A program made the position numbers and the translations under genes. A stretch of DNA of 64,000 bases from an uncultured Collinsella sp. (GTDB lineage Bacteria > Actinomycetota > Coriobacteriia > Coriobacteriales > Coriobacteriaceae): assembly GCA_902470805.1 (NCBI GenBank), contig CABRHX010000008.1, positions 26,158-90,157 on the forward strand, in the 5' to 3' direction. The notes under the pieces were generated by a model. That model had not been told where the DNA came from, ran no database searches, and saw only the letters and a list, made by a program, of their open reading frames with translations. Within the stretch, counting starts at the first letter, position 1, and every line of letters starts with the position of its first letter. Of the stretch, positions 53,735-62,251 are shown in pieces.

Positions 53735-54553
53735 ATGTCTGCAATCACTATTCTGCTTGTTGCGATTGTCGCGTTGCTTGCCGGTATGGAAGGCATTCTG
53801 GATGAGTTCCAGTTCCATCAGCCGCTCGTGGCATGCACGCTTATCGGTCTCGTAACCGGTCACCTTCAGGAGGGCATCCTCCTGGGCGGTTCGCTCCAGA
53901 TGATGGCCCTTGGCTGGGCTAACGTCGGCGCCGCTGTCGCGCCTGACGCCGCTTTGGCCTCGGTCGCTTCTTCGATCATCATGGTGCTCGCCCTCAACGG
54001 TGGCGCCACCGATTCGGCAAAGGCCGTTACCGCCGCCATCGCCGTCGCCGTCCCGCTGTCGGTCGCTGGTCTGTTCCTGACCATGATCTGCCGTACCCTG
54101 GCTACCGCTATCGCTCACGCCATGGACGGTTGCGCCGAGAAGGGCGACTTCTCCGGCATCGAGCGCTGGCAGTACGCTGCTATCCTCATGCAGGGCCTTC
54201 GTATCGCCATCCCGGCAGTACTTCTGTGCATCATCCCGGCCGAGGCTGTTACCAACGCGCTTAACGCTATGCCCGACTGGCTGTCCGGCGGTATGGCTGT
54301 CGGCGGCGGCATGGTCGCTTCCGTCGGTTACGCCATGGTCATCAACATGATGGCCACCAAGGAGACCTGGCCGTTCTTCATCCTCGGCTTTGTCCTTGCT
54401 GCCATCCCTCAGCTTACGCTGATCGCCCTTGGCCTCATCGGCATCTCCCTTGCCCTCATCTACCTTGGCCTTAAGGATCTGGCCAAGCAGGGTGGCGGCA
54501 TGGGCGGCGGCTCCGGTGACCCGCTCGGCGACATTCTGAACGATTACGAGTAG
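53735..54553 (+). CDS. manY: Mannose-family PTS IIC component
   Basis: The 272-residue membrane permease has the family pattern MSAITILLVAIVALLAGMEGILDEFQ and HQPLVACTLIGLVTGHLQEGILLGGSLQMMALGWANVGAAVAPDAA, with about six to seven hydrophobic segments. It forms the sugar channel with IID. It starts 18 bases after manX behind AAAGGAGGG. A glycine-rich C-terminus (GGGMGGGSGDPLGD) follows the last helix. Confidence 0.95.
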   Translation: MSAITILLVAIVALLAGMEGILDEFQFHQPLVACTLIGLVTGHLQEGILLGGSLQMMALGWANVGAAVAPDAALASVASSIIMVLALNGGATDSAKAVTAAIAVAVPLSVAGLFLTMICRTLATAIAHAMDGCAEKGDFSGIERWQYAAILMQGLRIAIPAVLLCIIPAEAVTNALNAMPDWLSGGMAVGGGMVASVGYAMVINMMATKETWPFFILGFVLAAIPQLTLIALGLIGISLALIYLGLKDLAKQGGGMGGGSGDPLGDILNDYE

Positions 54554-54569
54554 GAGGGGAGTGATACAT

Positions 54570-55490
54570 ATGGCAGAGAACAAGATTCAGCTCACCAAGG
54601 CTGACCGCAAGAAGGTTTGCTTCCGTCATCAGTTCCTTCAGGGCTCGTGGAACTACGAGCGTATGCAGAACGGCGGCTGGTGCTTCGCAATGATCCCTGC
54701 GATCAAGAAGCTCTACACCAGCAAGGATGACCAGATTGCCGCTCTTAAGCGCCACCTGGAGTTCTATAACACCCACCCCTATGTTTCCGCCCCCGTCATT
54801 GGCGTTACCCTCGCTCTCGAGGAGGAGCGCGCCAACGGTGCTCCGATTGACGACGTCGCCATTCAGGGCGTCAAGGTCGGTATGATGGGCCCGCTCGCCG
54901 GCGTCGGCGACCCCGCCTTCTGGTTCACCCTTCGCCCGATTCTGGGCGCTCTGGGCGCTTCCCTGGCCCTGTCCGGCAGCATCGCCGGTCCGCTGCTGTT
55001 CTTCTTCGCGTGGAACATCATCCGTTACGCCTTCCTGTGGTACACGCAGGAGTTTGGCTACAAGGTCGGCTCCTCCATCGCCAAGGACCTCTCCGGCGGT
55101 CTGATGGGCAAGGTCACCGAGGGTGCATCCATCCTGGGTATGTTCATCATCGGCGCCCTGGTCGAGCGCTGGGTGTCCATCTCCTTCACCCCGGTCGTCT
55201 CCAAGGTCACGCAGTCTGCTGGCGCCTTTATCGACTGGGCTAACCTGCCCTCCGGTTCTGAGGGTGTCAAGGAAGCACTGACGATGTATAACTCCATCGG
55301 TGCTAACGCCCTTGATCAGGTGAAGGTCACCACGCTTCAGGCCAACCTCGATCAGCTCATCCCCGGCCTTGCCGCCGTGTGCCTGACCCTGCTGGTCTGC
55401 AAGCTCCTCAAGAAGAAGGTCAGCCCGATCGTCATCATCCTGGCTCTCTTCGCCATCGGCATCATCGGTCGCGTCTGCGGCTTCATGTAA
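54570..55490 (+). CDS. manZ: Mannose-family PTS IID component
   Basis: The 306-residue protein has the typical soluble N-terminus (QFLQGSWNYERMQNGGWCFAMIPAIKKLY, FYNTHPYVSAPVIGVTLALEEERANG) and GPLAGVGDPAFWFTLRP. The C-terminal membrane segments end with VIILALFAIGIIGRVCGF. It completes the membrane complex with IIC. The start is placed at the ATG 54570, as GTG 54561 lies too close to the Shine-Dalgarno. Only 16 bases separate it from manY. Confidence 0.95.
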   Translation: MAENKIQLTKADRKKVCFRHQFLQGSWNYERMQNGGWCFAMIPAIKKLYTSKDDQIAALKRHLEFYNTHPYVSAPVIGVTLALEEERANGAPIDDVAIQGVKVGMMGPLAGVGDPAFWFTLRPILGALGASLALSGSIAGPLLFFFAWNIIRYAFLWYTQEFGYKVGSSIAKDLSGGLMGKVTEGASILGMFIIGALVERWVSISFTPVVSKVTQSAGAFIDWANLPSGSEGVKEALTMYNSIGANALDQVKVTTLQANLDQLIPGLAAVCLTLLVCKLLKKKVSPIVIILALFAIGIIGRVCGFM

Positions 55491-55546
55491 GCACGTTTCG
55501 GCTTAAGACCGAGAATTGCTAGGCAAGGGCTTTTGAGCCATTGAAA

Positions 55547-55590
55547 CGGACCGCACCCGGTGGGTACACTGGATGCGGTCCGATTATTTT
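55547..55590 (+). terminator. Terminator of the mannose PTS operon
   Basis: CGGACCGCA pairs with TGCGGTCCG around an 18-base loop, followed by ATTATTTT. Some read-through into the DUF956 gene is possible. Confidence 0.75.
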
Positions 55591-55610
55591 ATTTGGAGGG
55601 CGAGGCGCGC

Positions 55611-56009
55611 ATGGCGCAATCTCAGAACAGCACGGTCGATCTGGCAACGCCGGCAACCTGCCTGATGGGGCTCACCAGTCACGGTAACGTAATGGTGGGT
55701 AATAAGGCGTTCGAGTATTACAACGAGCGCAATCCCGAGGATTATATTCAAATCCCGTGGGATGAGGTCGACTATATTGCCGCCGAGGTTTTACGCGGCA
55801 CCAAGAAGATCACGCGTTTTGCCATCTTCACCAAGGACAACGGTCACTTTACGTTTTCGACGCGCGACGACAAAGAGACGCTTCGTGCTGTCCGCAAGTA
55901 CGTCGACGAGGATAAGCTTGTGCGTTCGCCCGACTTTATCGATGTGACGGCCAAGGGCGCCAAGAGCATCCCCTCCGTTATCAAAAACCTCTTCCACAAA
56001 GGTAACTAG
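55611..56009 (+). CDS. DUF956-family protein (ManO-like)
   Basis: The 132-residue protein is of the DUF956 family, known from its place next to mannose PTS genes in Firmicutes (manO). It has LMGLTSHGNVMVGNKAFEYYNERNPEDYIQIPWDEVDYI. No membrane segment is seen. It lies 121 bases after manZ, past the terminator-like hairpin. The role is probably regulatory for PTS expression, by family context only. GGAGG precedes the start at a loose distance. Confidence 0.85.
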   Translation: MAQSQNSTVDLATPATCLMGLTSHGNVMVGNKAFEYYNERNPEDYIQIPWDEVDYIAAEVLRGTKKITRFAIFTKDNGHFTFSTRDDKETLRAVRKYVDEDKLVRSPDFIDVTAKGAKSIPSVIKNLFHKGN

Positions 56010-56018
56010 CTCCTCATA

Positions 56019-56085
56019 AGTTGCGGTGAAATAGTTCCTAAATACGGCTTTAGATGCTTCAGACAGGAACTATTCCACCGCAACC
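56019..56085. repeat. Palindromic repeat family GTTGCGGTG, copy 3
   Basis: AGTTGCGGTGAAATAGTTCCT pairs with the arm ending in CACCGCAAC at 56066-56085, with one mismatch. It lies 10 bases after the DUF956 stop. Confidence 0.8.
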
Positions 56086-56144
56086 TCGAAGTCTAGTCAT
56101 GCGACGTATTGCGATGCAGTAAATCTGCTACACTAGTACAACAT

Positions 56145-56220
56145 GCCTCCGTAGCTCAGGGGATAGAGCACCGCTCTCCTAAAGCGGGTGTCGACGGTTC
56201 GAATCCGCCCGGGGGCACCA
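56145..56220 (+). tRNA. tRNA-Arg (anticodon CCT)
   Basis: All four arms fold. The acceptor pairs GCCTCCG with CGGGGGC (one wobble). The D-arm is GCTC...GAGC, the anticodon stem pairs CCGCT with AGCGG, and the loop CTCCTAA gives the anticodon CCT. The T-loop is TTCGAAT. CCA is encoded. It reads the AGG codon. It is the left neighbour of a mobile element and its 3-prime end may be the attachment site. Confidence 0.96.
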
Positions 56221-56350
56221 GAAAAATCGCAGGTCAGGAGTTATTTTTGCTTCTGGCCTGTTCTGGTTTTGGGACTAAGAATCGCTTTCGTTTGTAAATC
56301 TGGTAAGTAAATATTATGGCTTTCCGAGTTTTCCACCGAAAACAGGAAAT

Positions 56351-56514
56351 CACCATTTTGGGGATAAAAGTTTTCAACACCTGTTAGCCGGTTCCATTTT
56401 GGTGAAGCGCCTCCCTCTTTTGGGTAAAAAATTTCACCATTTTGATGATTCGGTAGCTTTGAATTCTTTGATAAAAAGCCTGCTCAGAAGCTTGTGCCAT
56501 ACCCATTTTGGTGA
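56351..56514. repeat. Four repeats of CCATTTTGGTGA downstream of tRNA-Arg
   Basis: CCATTTTGG or close variants occur at 56353, 56394, 56437 and 56503, with flanking TCA or GTGA, spaced 41, 43 and 66 bases apart. The surroundings are AT-rich. They resemble iterons or binding sites of an element-encoded regulator or recombinase. The 56221-56664 stretch has no supported gene; a GGGACGGCA/TGCCGTCCC hairpin lies at 56551-56568. Confidence 0.6.
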
Positions 56515-56664
56515 TCCCAATTAATAGAGAAATAGATTGTAAAGAAATAGGGACGGCAATGCCGTCCCCTTCGCTCGCGGAGCTCGCTGCGCGGCCACGT
56601 GCCGTGTCCTTGCCGCCGGCTACGCCGTCGATTGATACGCTCACTGCGTTCGCTGATTGATAGA

Positions 56665-56898
56665 CTAATCCGTTTTATCGCTGACACCGGTCATAAGCGC
56701 AGCAATTGACATGTTGAATCCATTGGCAATTTTACAGAGATTGGAAAGACTGACATTTCTTCGTCCGACCTCTATCGAGGCGTAGTAAGACCTGTCCATG
56801 TCGATGCGATTCGCAAATTGCTCTTGTGAGTAACCAGACTTTGATCTGAGTTCTTTGCAGCGTAGACCAAAGGATCGTTGTAGCGGCGAGATATCCAT
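56665..56898 (-). CDS. XRE-family helix-turn-helix regulator
   Basis: The 77-residue protein is one cro/C1-type DNA-binding domain (LRCKELRSKSGYSQEQFANRIDMDRSYYASIEVGRRNVSLSNLCKIANGFNMSIAAL). It is divergent from the surface-protein gene, with two palindromes between them. It is likely the element's own repressor. The start may also be the ATG at 56913, and neither start has a clear ribosome site. Confidence 0.88.
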   Translation of the reverse strand: MDISPLQRSFGLRCKELRSKSGYSQEQFANRIDMDRSYYASIEVGRRNVSLSNLCKIANGFNMSIAALMTGVSDKTD

Positions 56899-56953
56899 GA
56901 CAAAAAGAGTCATGGATTGTTGTATTTATGCCAACGGACTATATACAACAATC
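56894..56953. promoter_or_regulatory. Two palindromes between the XRE gene and the surface-protein gene
   Basis: TCCATGAC (56894) with GTCATGGA (56909-56916) is a perfect 8-bp arm pair around AAAAAGA and covers the XRE start. GATTGTTGTAT (56915-56925) with ATACAACAATC (56943-56953) is a perfect 11-bp arm pair. The two touch each other. They likely control both directions, for example by binding of the XRE protein. Confidence 0.75.
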
Positions 56954-57035
56954 CCAGTTAAGGCGCATAATTATCTTTATTGGAAAGCACTCTGATGCCC
57001 AGTCGGATATGGCACGGAAAAGGAATGGAATAGCA

Positions 57036-60000
57036 ATGACCCAGGGAAAGCACTTCGCTGCCGGTGGCGATCACTTCGCCGCACTGCCAAGCAAAAAGAT
57101 TCACGCCCCGAAGGGGATCGCACGTCTGACCGTCACCGCGGCAACCATGGCCGCCATGACCGGATCGAGCCTCATCTCGCCGTTCGCGGCATTCGCCCAG
57201 ACCGGTGACGGGGGCACACAGCATCCCGCCGTGATGTCGCCGATCGCCGCCCACGCCGGCGCGGCATCCGGTACCGGCGCGAAATCCGCCGCACAGACCA
57301 TCGCGGACCTGCAGAAGGCAGTCGACGAGGCGAAGGCGAAGGAGGACGCCGCCAAGGCATCCTACGACGAGGCCGCCGGTCCCTACAACGAGGCTGTTTC
57401 CGCCCGCGACCAGGCCAAGGCATCCTACGATTCGGCAGTCAGCGCCGGCACGGCAGCCGACCGTGCGGCGATGGACGAGTACGCCCGCCAGGTCGCAGAG
57501 GGCAAGGACGCCGCCGATGCCGCCGGCAAGGACCTCGAGCAGGCGAAGGCGGGTCTTGCAGACGCCAAGGCGGATGCATCCAAGAAGGACGAGACATACC
57601 AGTCCGTCCTCAAGGCGGCCCAGGACGCCAAGGACGCCCTCGATAAAGCCAAGGCCGATGCCGCAGGTGCCACCCCGGAGGCAATCAGTGCCGCCGAGCA
57701 GGCCGTGAGCGACGCCCAGGATGCCGTGAGCAAGGCGCAGACCGAGCTCGACCGCGCCAACGCGACGCTTGCCGATGCCCAGTCCAAGCTGGTCGCGGCC
57801 CAGTCTGCAAAGGATTCCGCAGATACCGTCCTCGCCGCAGCCCAGCAGAACAAGGACGCGGCGGATGCGAAGGCCGCAGCCGCCAGCGCCGCCTACGAGC
57901 AGGCGAAAGCCGACCTCGCCGCGGCGGAGGCCGGTGCCAGCGGTCCTGAGTACGATGCGGCAAAGCAGAAGGTCGCGGACGCAGAGGTAGCCCTCGCCGC
58001 CGCACGAGCGGTGCAGTCCCAGTGCGAGTCCGAGCTCAAGCAGGCACAGTCCGCTGCGGCAACGGCACAGACCGATCTGAATGACGCCCAGGCGTCCCTC
58101 GCCGCGAAGCAACAGGTCGCACTCGATGCCTCGTCCGGCGTGAATGACGCCCAATCCGCACTCGATGCCGCAAATTCCGACCTCGATGCGGCCAAGCAGG
58201 CGAACTCCGATGCCATCGCCAAGCTGGATGCCGCGAAGCAGGCCGTCAAGGACGCCGAGTCCGCAAAGGCAGCCGCCGACGAAGAGCTCGCGAACGCCAA
58301 AACCGCAAAGGATACCGCTGACGCGGCCGTGACCGCAGCCCAGCAGAAGGTCGACGAGGCACAGGCGAAACTCGACTCCGCCGACGCGCAGCTCAAGCAG
58401 GGAGCCATCGGCTTCTTCCGCGCTATGGGTGCCGATGATGCTGCGGGCATCATCCTGAATGCAAAGTACGCCAGCTATACCGAGGTGGGCAACGAGAAGG
58501 ACGCCACCTCCCTCACCAACATGATCGACGCGATCAAGTGGATGAGGTCCGTCAACGACTACCGCAAGAGCGTCGGCCTCCCCGAGCTACAGGTCACCTA
58601 TAAGCTCATCGCGGCTGGCATCTCCAACGCTAACTATTCCGATACCGTGATCGCGCACTCCCAACAGTTCAACGGTACCGGTGACAGCCTCGCATGGAAC
58701 TATGGAACTGATCCGATCAGGCAGTGGGTTGACCAAGAGAAGGTGTATTTCGACCAAGCGGTGGAAGCGCTCTACGGTGTCACCGGGCTTACCGGAAAGG
58801 ACGCCTACGATTTCTATTTCGAGAAGGGCGGCTATTACAACAACCCTATCGATGCGTATATCGCCGAGAACTTCGGAAAATCTGATCCCTATGCGAGCGT
58901 CGGCCACTACATCCATGTCATAACCCCCACCCTCGGCGCTATGGGGTTCGGGGTTTGCAGCAAGGGAACCATGTACGGCTGGAAAACGGATAGCTTCACC
59001 GCCTCGTGGTCCGATTCGTCAAAGTCGCCCTGGAACACAGACCCCATCTCCGTCGACGAGTACGAGCAGAATCTGACCTCATACATCGACAGTCTCAAGA
59101 ACGCCAAGAGCGCACTCGACGCGGCCAAGGCCGACCTCGCATCCAAGCAGCAGGCAGCCGCCGGCGCCGCCGCAGCCGTCAGGCAGAAGCAGGTCGCAGC
59201 GGATTCCGCACAGGCAGGTGTCGATGCCGCGAAGCAGGGTGTCGATGAGGCGCAGGAGACCGTAAACGCGACAGGGCGCGATATCGCCGCCAAGCAGCAG
59301 GGCGTCACGGATGCCCAGACCGAGCTGGATGCGGCGAAATCGAACCTCGAAGCCGCCAACGCGGCAGTCGTTACGGCAAAGTCGACCGTCCAGCAGAAGC
59401 AGGTTGCCTTTGATGCCGCCAACGCAGCCGTAACGACCGCACAATCCAAGCTGGATTCCGCCAAGACGGACACCGCTGCCAAGCAGCAGGGCGTCACGGA
59501 TGCGAACGCCGACCTCGCGAAGTTCTTCCAGGACGTCGCCGACGCCAAGAAGGCGCTCGATACCGCAAAGAGCGCCTATGATGCGGAGGCAGCCGAGCAG
59601 ACCGAGAAGGCAACCGTCCTCGCCGCCGCCAAGCAAAAGGCGGACGGCACCGCAAGCGCCCTCGCGGATGCCCAGCGTGCGACCGATGCGGCAAAGGCCG
59701 AGGTCACCGCCGCCGGCACCAAGCTCACCGGCTCCAAGTCCGATCTCGAGGGTGCCCAGTCGAACCTCGACCTCCTCACCGGTCTGGCCGCGAAGCTCAC
59801 CGAGGCACAGCAGCGCGAGCAGGATGCCGCAAAGGCCGTCAAGGACTCCAAGGCCGCCTTCGATACCGCAAAGGCTGATGTCATCGCAGCCGAGTCCCTG
59901 GTCTCCGCAGCCGAGCAGGCGAAGGCGCAGGCAGACGCAAAGCTGGCGAAGCTGAACTCCATCGATGCCGGCGCGGCGCTTGTTTCCGGCCATGACGCGA

Positions 60001-60404
60001 ACGCGGATGACACCCTCAACGCGCTTTTCGCCGCCGCAGTCGAGGCGCGTGCCAAGGTCGCGCCAGCCAAGGCTATCCTGGACGAGAAGCAGGCCGTGGT
60101 GGACGGGCTCCAGCCCGACTATGATGCGGCACTCGCCGCCTATGAGCAGGCGAAGTCCGACCGTATCGCAGCGGAGCAGGATCTTTCCGATGAGATTGCC
60201 CGACAGGAGGCGGAGAAGGCCGCAAAGAAGCAGGCGGCATACAGCCCGAAGCACCTCGCCGTCACGGAGGCCGCCCAGCCCGGCAGCCTCGCCCAGACCG
60301 GCGACCGCGCGGGCCTCATCGGCGAGACGTTCGCCATCGGCGGTACCGTCCTCGTGGCAGCCGGCGTCTTCCTCGATCGAAAGAAGCGTCGCGAGCAGAT
60401 GTAA
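57036..60404 (+). CDS. Giant sortase-anchored surface protein with SEC10/PgrA-like region
   Basis: The 1122-residue protein has an N-terminal export signal with an unusually long leader (signal helix near residues 28-52 before AFAQTG). Ala/Lys/Asp-rich coiled coil covers about residues 88-455. A folded middle (about 458-668) has NDYRKSVGLPELQVT, VIAHSQQFNG, SLAWNYGTDPIRQW and SVGHYIHVITPTLGAMGFGV, which resembles the CAP-like part of SEC10/PgrA surface-exclusion proteins. A second coiled coil runs from about 668 to 1080. The end has a sorting signal: LAQTG in place of LPXTG, a hydrophobic span, then KKRREQ. On a mobilizable element it may prevent uptake of a second copy. The start at 57036 is chosen by the signal; ATG 57009 and an upstream frame also exist. 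Confidence 0.85.
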   Translation: MTQGKHFAAGGDHFAALPSKKIHAPKGIARLTVTAATMAAMTGSSLISPFAAFAQTGDGGTQHPAVMSPIAAHAGAASGTGAKSAAQTIADLQKAVDEAKAKEDAAKASYDEAAGPYNEAVSARDQAKASYDSAVSAGTAADRAAMDEYARQVAEGKDAADAAGKDLEQAKAGLADAKADASKKDETYQSVLKAAQDAKDALDKAKADAAGATPEAISAAEQAVSDAQDAVSKAQTELDRANATLADAQSKLVAAQSAKDSADTVLAAAQQNKDAADAKAAAASAAYEQAKADLAAAEAGASGPEYDAAKQKVADAEVALAAARAVQSQCESELKQAQSAAATAQTDLNDAQASLAAKQQVALDASSGVNDAQSALDAANSDLDAAKQANSDAIAKLDAAKQAVKDAESAKAAADEELANAKTAKDTADAAVTAAQQKVDEAQAKLDSADAQLKQGAIGFFRAMGADDAAGIILNAKYASYTEVGNEKDATSLTNMIDAIKWMRSVNDYRKSVGLPELQVTYKLIAAGISNANYSDTVIAHSQQFNGTGDSLAWNYGTDPIRQWVDQEKVYFDQAVEALYGVTGLTGKDAYDFYFEKGGYYNNPIDAYIAENFGKSDPYASVGHYIHVITPTLGAMGFGVCSKGTMYGWKTDSFTASWSDSSKSPWNTDPISVDEYEQNLTSYIDSLKNAKSALDAAKADLASKQQAAAGAAAAVRQKQVAADSAQAGVDAAKQGVDEAQETVNATGRDIAAKQQGVTDAQTELDAAKSNLEAANAAVVTAKSTVQQKQVAFDAANAAVTTAQSKLDSAKTDTAAKQQGVTDANADLAKFFQDVADAKKALDTAKSAYDAEAAEQTEKATVLAAAKQKADGTASALADAQRATDAAKAEVTAAGTKLTGSKSDLEGAQSNLDLLTGLAAKLTEAQQREQDAAKAVKDSKAAFDTAKADVIAAESLVSAAEQAKAQADAKLAKLNSIDAGAALVSGHDANADDTLNALFAAAVEARAKVAPAKAILDEKQAVVDGLQPDYDAALAAYEQAKSDRIAAEQDLSDEIARQEAEKAAKKQAAYSPKHLAVTEAAQPGSLAQTGDRAGLIGETFAIGGTVLVAAGVFLDRKKRREQM

Positions 60405-60469
60405 AAGCGAACCGGGCGTTGGACACCGGCCAGTTGTCAACGCCCGGCTTCATGGATAGGGGGATCGGT

Positions 60470-61123
60470 GTGAGAACAAAGGCTATTATCGTTGCGTTTC
60501 TGGTGTGCCTCATGGCACCTCAACTTGGATGCGCCAGCGTTGCAAAGCAAGAAAGCGGCTCTGCGGAAAGGACCACCACAGCGGTAAAGAATAAAGACAA
60601 AAAGAAGCCAAGTGAAGAAAAGGCGGCGCAAGCCTCTGGAACCAAGACCGAGGAGAAGAAAGAATCCGACGACAAGGACCAGAAGTCCGATGACTCCAAG
60701 AAAGAGGATAACAAGTCTTCCGACTCGTCGAAGTCTGACAGCAAGGGAAACTCCTCCGACTCGAAGCAGAATTCCGGCAATTCACAGGGTTCCGGCAGCA
60801 ATAATTCCTATTCCAACAGCGGTAGCCAGAAGAAATGGGTTGCCGAGCAGGGCCACTGGGAAACCGACTACAGCCAGGTCTGGGTACCGAACGTGGTATA
60901 CACGCGTCATCCTCGTTTCTGGGTCAATCATGGTGGTACTATGGTAGGGTCCTTCGATTCATCCGATGCCGCCTACGCTTGGATTATTAACGATGGCGAA
61001 AACGGCGGTATCGGTGGATCCGTTGTAGATGATTCGTATACCACCTCTGAGGACCAGGGACATTATGAACAGCAGGCTACGGGACAGCATTGGGTTGTCG
61101 ACGTCGCCGGTCACTGGGAGTAA
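60470..61123 (+). CDS. Lipoprotein with Ser/Lys-rich linker and aromatic C-terminal domain
   Basis: The 217-residue protein begins with a lipoprotein signal (IIVAFLVCLMAPQLGC, cysteine at residue 21). Residues 22-120 are a long charged, Ser/Lys/Asp-rich linker. Residues 122-217 form an aromatic and His-rich domain with recurring GHWE, WVPNVVYTRHPRFWVNHGG and GHYEQQATGQHWVVD. GTG at 60470 lies 7 bases after AGGGGG. It follows the surface-protein gene by 65 bases, so the two may be co-expressed on the cell surface. The family is unknown. Confidence 0.78.
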   Translation: MRTKAIIVAFLVCLMAPQLGCASVAKQESGSAERTTTAVKNKDKKKPSEEKAAQASGTKTEEKKESDDKDQKSDDSKKEDNKSSDSSKSDSKGNSSDSKQNSGNSQGSGSNNSYSNSGSQKKWVAEQGHWETDYSQVWVPNVVYTRHPRFWVNHGGTMVGSFDSSDAAYAWIINDGENGGIGGSVVDDSYTTSEDQGHYEQQATGQHWVVDVAGHWE

Positions 61124-61252
61124 TGTACATTTGTTCCCCTTCTCTTACGTTCGGTGAATACATATTTGTTCGCGGGCGGTCGGTTTCGGCCGCCTTTTTA
61201 TGTGCTCAGTTTGGGAATAAACGATAGGAGAATAATCAATCAGGAGGCCGCT

Positions 61253-61393
61253 GTGGAAAACAAGAATGCCAGTAAAAAGAAAACCGAAGAGCCGATGAGC
61301 CTCAAGGATAAAAAGGGACAGGCCATTGCCGGATCAAAAAGAATTGCTGAGGAGCGCGCTGAACGTAGAAGACTAATGGGCCTTGACGTCTAG
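61253..61393 (+). CDS. Small basic protein of the mobile element
   Basis: The 46-residue, highly charged protein (MSLKDKKGQAIAGSKRIAEERAERRRLMG) has a GTG start 5 bases after AGGAGG. It is likely helical. It lies just upstream of the candidate oriT and mobilisation genes, so a DNA-binding accessory role is conceivable but not shown. Confidence 0.6.
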   Translation: MENKNASKKKTEEPMSLKDKKGQAIAGSKRIAEERAERRRLMGLDV

Positions 61394-61503
61394 CTGATAA
61401 CTCCGGTGATGTCTAAATTGTTTCCCGAAGCCTTTCGAGAAAGAAGATGAGGCCTCTCACCTTCTGCCTACGCTTCGCTTCGTCTATGCCCCTTCTGGGG
61501 CAT

Positions 61504-61694
61504 GCAAGATGGGTGTGGGTGGCAACAAATGGGCCCATACGGGCCATTTGTTTTCCCACACATCTTGCTTTACCACCTCTCACGGCGGTAAAGTTTTCAC
61601 GAGGCGTTTTCAAGTCGCGTCGGCGATTTTTAAGCACTCGAAAAGGAAAGCGAATCGAATAGCCGGTTTTGCACCGGAGGCCTCTCCGGTGTGC
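61504..61694. other. Hairpin-rich candidate origin of transfer
   Basis: A large hairpin (61504-61568) pairs GCAAGAT and GTGTGGG with CCCACAC and ATCTTGC, with a second stem inside (AACAAATGG with CCATTTGTT). A second hairpin pairs CACCGGAG (61672) with CTCCGGTG (61684-61691). No gene is seen from 61394 to 61717. The place directly before mobC and relaxase genes is where oriT sites usually lie. Confidence 0.6.
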
Positions 61695-61717
61695 GATTCA
61701 TTTTCGAGGAGCTGCCC

Positions 61718-62251
61718 GTGAGTACGAAACGTCCGTTCACAGTCAAGGCGACGCTGAGCGAAGAAGAAAAGAAAACGCTTGTTGCGTTTTCCAAAAAGGC
61801 CCAGATGTCTGAGGCCGAACTGATTAGGTATTTCCTGCGTCCCGACGATGCGGTGACTCGCGGGGTTAATCTGGCTGAAGATGAAGAGCGAACCGAGATG
61901 ATTCGCATCCGGGTTTCTCCAAGTGAGAAAAAATCCATTGGGAATCGCGCCTCTGAACTCGGCGTGTCGATGTCGGCCTTCATGCGTCGCACCGCTCTTG
62001 TCGGGAGAGTCGAGAAAATCGATGTCGATCGGGCGTCGATCGACAAGATCTACCACGAGTTGCTGAAGGAAGGAACGAACCTCAATCAGCTCATGTATTT
62101 TGTGAACGCCCAAGGGCTTCCCGCGTACAATTCGAAAGCTGTTTTCCGAACTCTTGAAAAGGTTTATCAAGTTGGGCGTAAGCTAGACCGTTTCATCGAT
62201 GAGCTCGAGAAACGCTATTTCGTCGGCGGTGATCAAAATGACCGTCATTAA
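61718..62251 (+). CDS. MobC-like relaxosome accessory protein
   Basis: The 177-residue protein has a ribbon-helix-helix-like region (IRIRVSPSEKKSIGNRASELGVSMSAFMRRTALVGRV, about 67-103). The MobC motif ELLKEGTNLNQLMYFVN follows, then a helical end. Such proteins bind oriT and help the relaxase nick DNA. GTG at 61718 is 6 bases after GAGGAG. It overlaps the relaxase gene by 14 bases. Confidence 0.88.
   Translation: MSTKRPFTVKATLSEEEKKTLVAFSKKAQMSEAELIRYFLRPDDAVTRGVNLAEDEERTEMIRIRVSPSEKKSIGNRASELGVSMSAFMRRTALVGRVEKIDVDRASIDKIYHELLKEGTNLNQLMYFVNAQGLPAYNSKAVFRTLEKVYQVGRKLDRFIDELEKRYFVGGDQNDRH

Noticed and set aside
56384..56644. 86-codon minus-strand frame in the AT-rich stretch after tRNA-Arg
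   Set aside because: It lacks a ribosome site and family likeness, and overlaps the repeat and hairpin region.
56221..57000. Integrase gene next to tRNA-Arg
   Set aside because: No tyrosine or serine recombinase motif is found in any frame of the window's right part.
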